DNA of 6,420 bases from Alphaproteobacteria bacterium (GCA_028289725.1 JANQOH010000002.1:1-6420); one strand, 5' to 3'. Shown: positions 1 through 6,370, numbered from the stretch's first letter. Program-made: numbers and translations. Notes: a model not told the origin generated them from the letters alone.

Positions 1-319
1 GCGTGTCCAACGAGGCACGCCAGAGAAAGCTATTTACGCCGATTCCGGCGCCGCCGCCTTGATCAGGGTTGTAATCCGGGCCGCCGAACAGAACCATGCC
101 GTCGCCGCCAAATAGGCTTTGGTCGCGAATTTCACCCTGATCCCCGCGATTGCTGTATGTGCCCCAGGCGGAGTCATTGCCGGACGGATATTCGGCTTTG
201 ACATCAGGATTGTCAGAGCCACATGCCGTGAGCCCCAGGCTCAATGCAATCGCCGCTGCAAATGTGAAAATTCGGCCAAAAATCGGCCGCTTAAATCTCG
301 ACATCGCCATTCCGCTCAT
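1..319 (-). CDS. DUF3576-type lipoprotein, N-terminal part (runs off the left edge)
   Basis: Partial gene of about 106 visible codons that continues past base 1. The protein starts with a short basic stretch (SRFKRP), then a hydrophobic segment ending in the lipobox L-T-A-C. The lipidated Cys is residue 33 from the ATG at 319, or 28 from the ATG at 304. The mature part is Gly/Asp rich (QSLFGGDGMVLFGG) and reaches GIGVNSFLWRASLDT, which I recognise as the core of the DUF3576 family of alphaproteobacterial envelope lipoproteins of unknown function. An in-frame TGA just upstream limits the start to 319, 310 or 304. None has a strong Shine-Dalgarno; GAGCGGA lies 6 nt before the ATG at 304. It sits behind the porin terminator, so it probably has its own promoter in the 49 nt between, though I could not pick one out. 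From memory, this family often precedes leuS; that is outside the window. Predicted location is the periplasmic side of a membrane. Confidence 0.82.
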   Translation of the reverse strand, partial: MSGMAMSRFKRPIFGRIFTFAAAIALSLGLTACGSDNPDVKAEYPSGNDSAWGTYSNRGDQGEIRDQSLFGGDGMVLFGGPDYNPDQGGGAGIGVNSFLWRASLDT

Positions 320-368
320 CCCCGGTCGTTCTCAAAAAATCGCGCCAAACCGGCACCGAATCGCCCCC

Positions 369-401
369 AAAAGAAAGGGGCGACAGCATAGCTATCGCCC
401 C
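369..401 (-). terminator. Rho-independent terminator of the porin gene
   Basis: Read on the minus strand, a perfect 7-bp GC-rich stem GGGGCGA / TCGCCCC (401-395 pairing with 383-377) closes an 11-nt loop. It is followed at once by the T-rich tract TTTCTTTT (376-369). It begins about 27 nt after the porin stop codon, the expected position for an intrinsic terminator. A third copy of the arm at 361-367 could form a competing hairpin over the T-tract. Confidence 0.8.
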
Positions 402-428
402 CATCAGAGTCGAGACTGTAGCGCGTGA

Positions 429-1727
429 TCAGAAGCTCAACACGAGACCCGTGATCGCCGCAACAGCGTCATTGTCGCCGTTGACGTTACAGGCTGCGGT
501 CGCGGCTTGGCAGACCGTGTTCAGACCATGGTCAAAGTCCGCGCCAACCACTTCAGCGTACCACTTGAGGCCCGGGGCCACATTGTAGCCAAAGCTGACT
601 GCCCACATGTCGACGTCGTAGCTTTCGCTAAGAGCCGACGGTGCAACGCCGAGGCCCGTGGCGCCTGTGCCATTATGCGTGCCTGCGATAGCGGCCGTAA
701 TAATGCGGTTCGCCGAGGTCGTCTCGGTGCTCGCGTACTGCAGTTCGATGCCATACGGTCCGAAGAAGTACGCAGCGTCCAAGGTCCAACCCGTGGACTC
801 GAAGTTGTAGTCGCGGCCCTTAATGGCACCACCGGTACCTTCATCCCAGTAACTACCACCGAACTGGAAGCCAGCGTAACGCACGACCGCACCAATTTCG
901 TAGTAACCAATACCGGTCACATCACGAAGCGCATTCGTGCTGGTCGTGTTCGGTGTCGCGGCGGTCAGGAAGCCATCACTCACCGCACCGACGGCCGAAA
1001 CAGCAAGGCCGACGCCGCTGAAGTCGCCGTTCCACTGAGCACCAAAGCCCAAGATGTCGTTATGTTGGCCATTGTTCTCAACGAACGTGCCACCCGGCTG
1101 GGCGCCGAAGGCATTCCGTTGCGGCGTGTAGCTGACGCCGGCCTGGAAGCCAGCGAACACTGGCGTGTAGTACGTCACCTTGACCGACTGGTCGAACCAC
1201 ATCCGGTTCACCGAACCGTTGCGGAACCGGAGACCGGACTGACCGACATCGGCGGCGGGATTAATGATGTAGCTCTTCCACGGCGTGTCCAAGCCACCAT
1301 AACCAGCGTAGGTGTTACACGTCAGACACAGGTTCAAACCCGAGTCAGCACCAATCCAGTTACCGAACTCCATCGAGCCCCAGCCACCGGACAGGTAGAT
1401 GTACTCACGGCCAGGGAAGCCATTGCTCTGAACGGTACCCGTTCCGAAATGGATCTTCGCGCCGTAGACCAGGCCATTATCAGCAGTCAATTCACCGTTG
1501 AAGAAGATTTCAGCGAACCGACCATTGACGAAACCGCCGTCGCGCGTATTCGCGGAAGCGGTTGGGTTGTCATTGCTGGCAATACCGGCTTCCCACTGCG
1601 CCACCATCGACGCAGTCAGAATCGGTGTGCCGAGCTCAGATTTCGACTGGATCGGCATCGCCATGGCGCTCGTTGCCACAACGGATGCACCAACCAGCGC
1701 ACTTGTACCTAGAAGATACTTTTTCAT
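429..1727 (-). CDS. Outer-membrane porin (alphaproteobacterial Gram-negative porin family)
   Basis: Predicted 432-residue trimeric-type beta-barrel porin for passive diffusion of small hydrophilic solutes across the outer membrane. The first 23 residues form a Sec signal peptide: MKKYLLG, a hydrophobic core, and A-M-A before the cut. The mature chain has amphipathic alternation typical of beta strands (for example AEIFFNGEL, YIYLSGGWGSMEFGNWIGA, VKVTYYTPVFAGFQAGVSY) and ends in Phe (GLVLSF), the usual C-terminal recognition signal for BAM. The segment SGGWGSMEFGNWIGA resembles the strand leading into the constriction loop L3 in this family. The ATG at 1727 is preferred over an in-frame GTG at 1745, because GGAGGT (1743-1738) lies 10 nt before the ATG and overlaps that GTG. 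Four cysteines (134, 137, 406, 413) are unusual for a porin. The gene has its own leader and terminator, so it is probably monocistronic. Substrate specificity cannot be inferred. Confidence 0.9.
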   Translation of the reverse strand: MKKYLLGTSALVGASVVATSAMAMPIQSKSELGTPILTASMVAQWEAGIASNDNPTASANTRDGGFVNGRFAEIFFNGELTADNGLVYGAKIHFGTGTVQSNGFPGREYIYLSGGWGSMEFGNWIGADSGLNLCLTCNTYAGYGGLDTPWKSYIINPAADVGQSGLRFRNGSVNRMWFDQSVKVTYYTPVFAGFQAGVSYTPQRNAFGAQPGGTFVENNGQHNDILGFGAQWNGDFSGVGLAVSAVGAVSDGFLTAATPNTTSTNALRDVTGIGYYEIGAVVRYAGFQFGGSYWDEGTGGAIKGRDYNFESTGWTLDAAYFFGPYGIELQYASTETTSANRIITAAIAGTHNGTGATGLGVAPSALSESYDVDMWAVSFGYNVAPGLKWYAEVVGADFDHGLNTVCQAATAACNVNGDNDAVAAITGLVLSF

Positions 1728-1737
1728 CCGTCTTTCG

Positions 1738-1743
1738 ACCTCC
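1738..1743 (-). promoter_or_regulatory. Shine-Dalgarno of the porin gene (decides its start)
   Basis: GGAGGT on the minus strand lies 10 nt before the ATG at 1727. It overlaps the alternative GTG at 1745-1743, which excludes that GTG as the start. Such a near-perfect site fits a highly expressed porin. Confidence 0.8.
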
Positions 1744-1749
1744 ACACAA

Positions 1750-1801
1750 GGGTCAAGCAGACCCGCATCAAAACTTTAGACTGGGTCCGCCTAACTGACC
1801 C
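1750..1801 (-). repeat. Four alternating GGGTC/GACCC arms in the porin leader
   Basis: GGGTCA (1750-1755), GACCC (1760-1764), GGGTC (1783-1787) and TGACCC (1796-1801) alternate in orientation within 52 nt. In RNA they can form either one nested two-tier stem (6 bp outer, 5 bp inner) or two tandem 5-bp hairpins with loops of 5 and 8-9 nt. The block ends 6 nt before the porin Shine-Dalgarno, so either fold would lie just beside the ribosome site. The arms are seen directly; a regulatory role (translation control, sRNA target, mRNA stability) is inference. Confidence 0.5.
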
Positions 1802-1831
1802 CAGTTCGACATTGGCGGTGAAAACAGGATT

Positions 1832-1847
1832 GCTCCCCCCAAGGAGC
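1832..1847 (-). repeat. Small inverted repeat in the porin leader
   Basis: GCTCC and GGAGC form a perfect 5-bp stem around a 6-nt loop (TTGGGG on the minus strand). No T-tract follows, so it is not a convincing terminator. It may be an additional stem of the long porin 5' leader, or chance. Confidence 0.25.
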
Positions 1848-1896
1848 GAATGACACCCGCACCATCCGCCTCGCGCGATGCAAAAGCGCAGGTTTG

Positions 1897-1925
1897 TTTA
1901 AATATCTTGTAGAGGCTAAAAGCAA
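1897..1925 (-). promoter_or_regulatory. Candidate sigma70-type promoter for the porin
   Basis: On the minus strand, TTGCTT (1925-1920) and TTTAAA (1902-1897) are 17 nt apart, in the most AT-rich part of this gap. Each matches the consensus hexamer at four of six positions. If used, transcription would start near 1890 and give a 5' leader of about 160 nt. This is a weak match found by eye, and other start points in the gap are possible. Confidence 0.3.
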
Positions 1926-1927
1926 CG

Positions 1928-1938
1928 ACTCGTCGAGT
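1928..1938. repeat. 11-bp palindrome, possible operator
   Basis: ACTCG-T-CGAGT is a perfect palindrome with a single central base, located just upstream of the candidate -35 hexamer (1925-1920). The position would suit a dimeric regulator of the porin promoter. No known operator was recognised, and palindromes of this length can arise by chance. Confidence 0.25.
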
Positions 1939-1955
1939 GTTGATGCCCCATTAGA

Positions 1956-1980
1956 GCCACGCTGTGGCAAAATCGCCACA
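1956..1980. repeat. Three-arm alternating inverted repeat behind the sulfotransferase operon
   Basis: GCCAC (1956-1960), TGTGGC (1963-1968) and GCCACA (1975-1980) give two mutually exclusive stems: 6 bp with a 6-nt loop, or 5 bp with a 3-nt loop. The 6-bp stem starts about 21 nt after the stop of the second sulfotransferase gene, so it could protect or end that transcript. There is no run of T after the stem on the minus strand, so a classical intrinsic terminator is not supported. Confidence 0.4.
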
Positions 1981-2001
1981 AAAACCATTCCGAACCGCCA
2001 A

Positions 2002-3918
2002 TTATGCGGCTGAATTCGGGACTTCGGGACCCAAGACTGCCATCAACGGACCCAGGTGATGCACGTAGTCAGTGTGGCGCTTCAGCCACGAAACGCGTTG
2101 CGAATCGATCAGCGTCACAGGGCCGACAAGGGAGGGCAATTCGAGTGACCTGAGGGCGTCATCCAAAGTTGCATCAGGCGCGTCGATCAGCGTCTCGAAA
2201 TCAATCGTGACGAGGCTCTCGCCCAACTGGGTCCGCCAGTGGGCGCTCAGCCGGTCCGTGGACCGTGCGTGGTGACCCAGCGATTCAAGGTCGTAGGCAT
2301 AGGGGCTTGCCCCCGCGAAATCCTGGAAATAACACGATAAGCAACGATCCGCAGCCAAGCGTTCGCAAAGCACGAACCACGCCTGCGGAAATAGGCGCCG
2401 AATCAACCCAACATGGAATAAATTTCCAGGGACTGCCTCCACGACAATTTCTGCCTCAGTCCGCGCCCGGACCCGCTCGATATGTGATGCAGCGATGGAC
2501 GCCAATGCATCATCCTCTAATTCCAACCACTTATCCACATAATCAAAGCCGCCCGCGCCGATCGCATTAACCGTCGCTTGCATGGCGCCCGCTGGACCCA
2601 AACCAGCGACTTTAGGTTGTGTTGCCATGAGAGATTCGAAAAGACGAAGCCCGGACCGTTGCATGCCAACCGCAAATATCAATCGTGGCCCGTCCGACGA
2701 TCCGGACCGATCGGCGACGAACGCGTGATTGCTTGTGGACTCGATAATGCGATCAACGAGTTCCGCTTCGCGAGCCGCGTTAAAACGGGCGCTTTTCAGG
2801 CGGTTTGCATCGGATGCATGCCCAAACGCACGGTCGGTATCGCCGCGGCGATGCTCGGTTTCGGCGAGCGCATATAGAATCGCGGCTTGCTGGTTCGGTT
2901 CGGCCCGCTCCAGTGCACTTTCCAGAAGTGCTTTGGCCCGGCTCAACGCGCTCGCATCGCGCGCCGTCTCGGCGGTTGCTATCGCTATGTCAGGCGCAGC
3001 GTCCTCAACCTGTGCGAACGGAGACAGAACGTCGCTCGCGGTGGTGATATCACCGGCGGCAATCAGGCCACGAGCCGCAACGCCGATTACAGACGGCTGA
3101 TCCGAAGATCTCGCCACCTCTGCAAACAAGGCCTGCGCTGCGTCTGAATCACCCAACATCGCGTAACCATTAGCCAGGTCACACTTTATTGACGCGCTCT
3201 CGGGCGCCAATTCGCGCGCCCGCTTGAGAGCGGCGATCGCCGCCTCGACATCGCCAATCTGCTGCATGGCGGTACCTAGGCGATGGGGGCCAGCCGGATT
3301 GCCCGGCACCAGACGTTCTACTTCACGATAGTGGAAAATCGCTTTGGCAGCGTCGCCCGCGTGAATCAGAACATCGCCCAAGGCCAGACGGATTTGTGGG
3401 ACCGCCGGTTGCAACCGGACCGCGCTCAGCAAGACATCCACCGCTTCGTCGAAGGCTCCCGTCTCGGCGAGGGCATGACCGAGGTTCAGCAGCAGCTTGG
3501 CATCGCCAGGGCTGGTTGGAAGCGCCTTACGGAAGTTCTCGACGGCGCTGGCGAAGTCCCCCTGTGCTGCGTTGACCAAGCCGAGATTGTGCCAGGCCGG
3601 CCCAAAATTCGGTTCGCTCGACGTGGCGGCGCGGAACTCTTGGGCGGCGGCGTCCGGCTTGTCCTGCGCCAATAGGACTTGGCCAAGGCTGTTCCGTACG
3701 CTCGGATTGTCCGGCTCAATGCTTGCGGCCTTCTCAAGCAACTTTCGCGCTTGTCCGACATTCCCTCGCGCTTGCTCGATCAGACCCAATTGCGTCAGCG
3801 CGCCGGCATGACGCGGTGATTTGGCGAGGATCCGACGATATAGGCCGTCCGCCTGGTCGATCTCACCGCGGCGATGCGCGTCGAGGGCCCGACCAAAATT
3901 GTCCACCGCCGGACTCAC
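2002..3918 (-). CDS. TPR-sulfotransferase paralogue with degenerate active site (probable pseudoenzyme)
   Basis: A 638-residue protein with no signal peptide or membrane segment. Residues about 5-275 are a run of roughly eight TPR units (for example GPAWHNLGLVNAAQGDFASA), and more helical repeats reach about 400. A Sulfotransfer_3-like domain follows (about 411-630). It keeps family marks: GMQRSG (418-423), R520...S528 for the PAPS 3'-phosphate, CLSCYFQDF (526-534), DLESLGHH and a LGPLM end. Compared with its sister, P-loop T359 is L424 and P355 is Q420, catalytic E377 is P442, K434 is A495, RDP is RLA, and the QVRQPIY stretch is missing. The frame is open throughout, so it is a maintained gene, not a wreck. 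The start is the GTG at 3918, one codon after the upstream stop, which suggests translational coupling. A GTG at 3906 with GGTGAG 7 nt before it is an alternative. Probable role: regulatory or scaffolding partner of the upstream enzyme (inference). Confidence 0.88.
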   Translation of the reverse strand: MSPAVDNFGRALDAHRRGEIDQADGLYRRILAKSPRHAGALTQLGLIEQARGNVGQARKLLEKAASIEPDNPSVRNSLGQVLLAQDKPDAAAQEFRAATSSEPNFGPAWHNLGLVNAAQGDFASAVENFRKALPTSPGDAKLLLNLGHALAETGAFDEAVDVLLSAVRLQPAVPQIRLALGDVLIHAGDAAKAIFHYREVERLVPGNPAGPHRLGTAMQQIGDVEAAIAALKRARELAPESASIKCDLANGYAMLGDSDAAQALFAEVARSSDQPSVIGVAARGLIAAGDITTASDVLSPFAQVEDAAPDIAIATAETARDASALSRAKALLESALERAEPNQQAAILYALAETEHRRGDTDRAFGHASDANRLKSARFNAAREAELVDRIIESTSNHAFVADRSGSSDGPRLIFAVGMQRSGLRLFESLMATQPKVAGLGPAGAMQATVNAIGAGGFDYVDKWLELEDDALASIAASHIERVRARTEAEIVVEAVPGNLFHVGLIRRLFPQAWFVLCERLAADRCLSCYFQDFAGASPYAYDLESLGHHARSTDRLSAHWRTQLGESLVTIDFETLIDAPDATLDDALRSLELPSLVGPVTLIDSQRVSWLKRHTDYVHHLGPLMAVLGPEVPNSAA

Positions 3919-3921
3919 CGT

Positions 3922-5700
3922 TCAAGCCGCATTGGGAGCGTCAGATCTGCCCAGGGCGTCCAAGAGCGGTCCAATATACTGGCTGTAGTTTCGGTGCCGA
4001 CTGACGGACGCCCGGTAAATCGGCTGACGGACTTGGTCATAGCTTGCTGTCAGTGTACGCCGCGACGATTCGTGGAAGCGCAAGCAGGCATCGTCCCACG
4101 CAAGGCCGACAAACTCGATCATTCGACGCGATATTTGCTCTTGGTTCGCGACCATGTCCTCGTATCGGATTTCCATTATCGGCAGGTTGGATACGCGCTT
4201 CCAATGGTCCATGGCCCGTTCGTAAAGGCGAAAATGATGACCAAGGGCTTCCAGATCAAAGCTATAGGCGTGACCCGTATAGAAGCTTTGGAAATAACAT
4301 GAAAGGCAGGTGTCGATCGGATCGCGCGTGCAATGGAGAATGCGGGCATTCGGAAACAGCTGCTCAATAAGTCCGAGATGCCGATGATTGTGCGGCATCT
4401 TGTCGGTCACCCGCTGCGCCCCGTCCGATATCTCTGACGCAAAGTCGAGAAATTCGTTCGCGTAGCGGTCCAGCGCGGTGCTGTCGATCGAAGCCATGCA
4501 AGCCGGATAGCCAGCCTCATCCCCAGATTGCCCGGCAATGGCACGCGAGGCGTCGCCGAGCCAGCTTAGCTCGCCGGCGCCGTGGGCTAGCGGATGACAG
4601 TCGATAATTTGTTCGACGAGCGACGTGCCTGAGCGCGGCATGCCGACAATGAAGACCGGTTTGTCGGAACGATTACGCGCGTGGGCAAGTTTTGATTGCC
4701 AACCAGGCGAATAGGTCGCCTCCATCGCGGCTTGCGTGTCGAGCGCACCTTGGTGATCGTATGGACGGTCATTCAGCGCATTACCCCGCTGATACGCGTC
4801 GAATGCCGCATCGAATTGACCAAGCGAATCGTGGAGCGCGCCAAGCTCGAAATAGATCATTTTCTGTGCATCCGCCGGCAAGTCAGGCGGCTCCAACGCA
4901 CGACGCAAGCGCGTCACGGCTTCACCGGCCAAGCCACGGCGCTGGCCAAGCTTGCTGAACTGACACGCCACGCCCGGATGAGTCGGTTCGTCCTCCAAGA
5001 CGGTCTGCAGGAGATCCCAGGCCTCGTCCCTACGACCACGGCGATCCAAGTTACGAACCTTTCGGACAACCAATTCTGTGTTGTTCTTGGCTTCAAGCGC
5101 CCGGCTGTAAAGCTCGTATGCTTCCTCAAATCGGTCGTCGTGCTCGAGCGCGTCACCGAGTTGCGTCAGCAATTCCGGATTGTCTTGGTTCAACCGGTAG
5201 GCCTGCTGAAAACACGGCACCGCGTCATGCGGCTTCTGCTGGTTCATCAGGGCAATGCCAAGATTGGTATAGGCTTCGAAATTGTCCGGTCTGAGCTTGA
5301 TCGCCTTGGCCAGATGATCCGCCGCTTCGACTTCGCGATGCAGCGCGTTGAGCGCCGCACCGATATTGTTATGCGCTGCGGCATGGGCAGGTTGAAGCCT
5401 TAATGCCGCTTGAAAACACGGCAGCGCGTCCTCGTTCCGGCCGACCTTGCGGTACACCTCGCCGAGATTGTTGTGAAAATCGGCATCGCGCGGCGCCAAT
5501 TTTGTAGCCTTGCGAAAGCAGTCGGCCGCCCGGTCGAAGTCATCCTCTTCCGAGGCAATGATGCCCAGCATGTTCCACACCAGCGGATGCTTGGACGCTT
5601 TTCGCGACAACGGAACGACCAAAGGCTTGGCATCGGCGAATCGGCCTTGCTGAAGCAAGCCAACAGCCTTTTCCAACGTGCGTTCCAGCTTGTTGCTCAT
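3922..5700 (-). CDS. TPR-containing sulfotransferase, active-site residues intact
   Basis: A 592-residue cytoplasmic protein. Residues about 5-242 hold six to seven TPR units (for example ADFHNNLGEVYRKVGRNEDA at 73-92), a protein-docking superhelix, and one more repeat-like segment lies near 280-310. The C-terminal domain (about 347-585) is a PAPS-dependent sulfotransferase of the Sulfotransfer_3 / tyrosylprotein-sulfotransferase-like type. Visible motifs are the 5'-phosphosulfate loop GMPRSGTS (353-360), GAGEL with Glu377, DKMPHN with Lys434, R459-D-P-I-D...S467 for the 3'-phosphate, CLSCYFQSF (465-473), RYEDM (512-516) and QVRQPIYR (556-563). By alignment from memory, Arg356, Glu377 and Lys434 match the catalytic Arg, Glu and Lys of animal TPSTs. 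The expected reaction is sulfate transfer from PAPS to a hydroxyl of a protein, glycan or small molecule; the acceptor is unknown. The ATG at 5700 is 9 nt after the ThiE-like stop; AGGTG (5720-5716) is a distant, weak ribosome site, so coupling to the upstream gene is likely. Confidence 0.92.
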   Translation of the reverse strand: MSNKLERTLEKAVGLLQQGRFADAKPLVVPLSRKASKHPLVWNMLGIIASEEDDFDRAADCFRKATKLAPRDADFHNNLGEVYRKVGRNEDALPCFQAALRLQPAHAAAHNNIGAALNALHREVEAADHLAKAIKLRPDNFEAYTNLGIALMNQQKPHDAVPCFQQAYRLNQDNPELLTQLGDALEHDDRFEEAYELYSRALEAKNNTELVVRKVRNLDRRGRRDEAWDLLQTVLEDEPTHPGVACQFSKLGQRRGLAGEAVTRLRRALEPPDLPADAQKMIYFELGALHDSLGQFDAAFDAYQRGNALNDRPYDHQGALDTQAAMEATYSPGWQSKLAHARNRSDKPVFIVGMPRSGTSLVEQIIDCHPLAHGAGELSWLGDASRAIAGQSGDEAGYPACMASIDSTALDRYANEFLDFASEISDGAQRVTDKMPHNHRHLGLIEQLFPNARILHCTRDPIDTCLSCYFQSFYTGHAYSFDLEALGHHFRLYERAMDHWKRVSNLPIMEIRYEDMVANQEQISRRMIEFVGLAWDDACLRFHESSRRTLTASYDQVRQPIYRASVSRHRNYSQYIGPLLDALGRSDAPNAA

Positions 5701-5709
5701 GGCGCGGAG

Positions 5710-6348
5710 TTATAGCACCTGGGATCGGGTACCGGAATCCTGCCCCGCGAAGGCACCGATCGCGGCAATGCCCCACGCCCCGGTACCCGCCAGACGCCGG
5801 ATGGTCAGATCGTTTATACCGCCGAGTGCATAGACCGGTGCGTTCAGGCGTCGCGCCAAGGCGGCAAAGCGTCGCACGCCGAGGACCGCTGCGCCAGGAT
5901 GACTGTCAGTCGGAAATACGGGGGACAATAAGCAAGCGTCTGCTCCGCGTGAGACGGCACGGTGCAGCGTGGTGCGGTTGTGGCAAGCGGCCGTCACCAG
6001 TGTTGGACGCAATTTGCCCAACGTCGATCCGCGGCGCATGGCCGCTTCGGACAAATGCACGCCGTCAGCCTTCACTTGCCGAGCGAGCCGTGCGTCGCCA
6101 GCGATCAACAAACACAAACGACGGCGGCGACAAATACGCGCGAGCCGATGGGCCAATTTCTTGCGGTCAGGATGATCGTAGTCGCGCACCAATACGCCGG
6201 CGCCTTTTGGAAGGCGTGTCACCGCCGCCACAGGGTTTGGCATTCTGTGCCGATCAGTGATCAATATGAGGAAGGGCAGGTCCGGCGCGTCAGGCCGCCG
6301 CTTTCGTGCGCGGAAATTGAGCCGCCTTGCCCATGCTGTTACGTTCAT
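5710..6348 (-). CDS. ThiE/TenI-like protein (thiamine phosphate synthase superfamily)
   Basis: A 212-residue (beta/alpha)8-barrel protein of the thiamine phosphate synthase/TenI superfamily. Landmarks: FLILITDR (26-33), the strand GAGVLVRDYD (49-58), ADGVHLSE (94-101), VTAACHN (118-124), GADACLLSPVFPTDSHPGA (135-153) and PVYALGGI (171-178). Authentic ThiE joins HMP-pyrophosphate to thiazole phosphate to make thiamine phosphate. Here the usual QLR-x-K signature is replaced by LVRDYD, and the phosphate-binding region is of the SPVFPT type, so true synthase activity is doubtful; a TenI-like or other role is possible. No other thiamine gene is visible. The start is uncertain. The ATG at 6348 gives an N-terminus like that of family members I remember (ARRLN before the first strand). 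An in-frame ATG at 6384 would add 12 residues and overlap the divergent start at 6383. Neither has a strong ribosome site. It lies 9 nt upstream of the first sulfotransferase gene and is probably co-transcribed with it. Confidence 0.82.
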   Translation of the reverse strand: MNVTAWARRLNFRARKRRPDAPDLPFLILITDRHRMPNPVAAVTRLPKGAGVLVRDYDHPDRKKLAHRLARICRRRRLCLLIAGDARLARQVKADGVHLSEAAMRRGSTLGKLRPTLVTAACHNRTTLHRAVSRGADACLLSPVFPTDSHPGAAVLGVRRFAALARRLNAPVYALGGINDLTIRRLAGTGAWGIAAIGAFAGQDSGTRSQVL

Positions 6349-6370
6349 TCGCGAACCATATCTCTGCGCT

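Noticed and set aside
34..222. A 62-codon minus-strand frame near the left edge
   Set aside because: It is out of frame with the DUF3576 lipoprotein, whose lipobox and GVNSFLWRASLDT core identify the real reading frame.
507..1712. A 401-codon open frame on the plus strand antisense to the porin
   Set aside because: It lies entirely opposite a convincing porin with signal peptide, ribosome site and terminator. Its Arg/Thr/Val-rich translation has no recognisable domain, so it is a codon-bias shadow.
1963..1980. Intrinsic terminator of the sulfotransferase operon
   Set aside because: The 6-bp stem is real, but no T-tract follows it on the minus strand, nor on the plus strand. It was kept only as a repeat.
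1791..1988. A 65-codon minus-strand frame in the gap upstream of the porin
   Set aside because: It has no ribosome site and no recognisable family. It runs through the hairpins and the candidate promoter, so a non-coding leader explains the region better.
1728..2001. Riboswitch or small RNA gene in the porin upstream gap
   Set aside because: No known riboswitch core (TPP, SAM, cobalamin) was recognisable, and no promoter-plus-terminator pair outlines an independent RNA.
2002..3918. Second sulfotransferase gene as a pseudogene
   Set aside because: The frame is open over 638 codons with intact TPRs and family signatures. Only the catalytic positions have changed, which fits a maintained protein rather than decay.
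4696..5403. A 235-codon plus-strand open frame antisense to the TPR region of the first sulfotransferase
   Set aside because: It is covered by a clear TPR-coding frame, has no recognisable motif, and its length is explained by the GC bias of the opposite gene.
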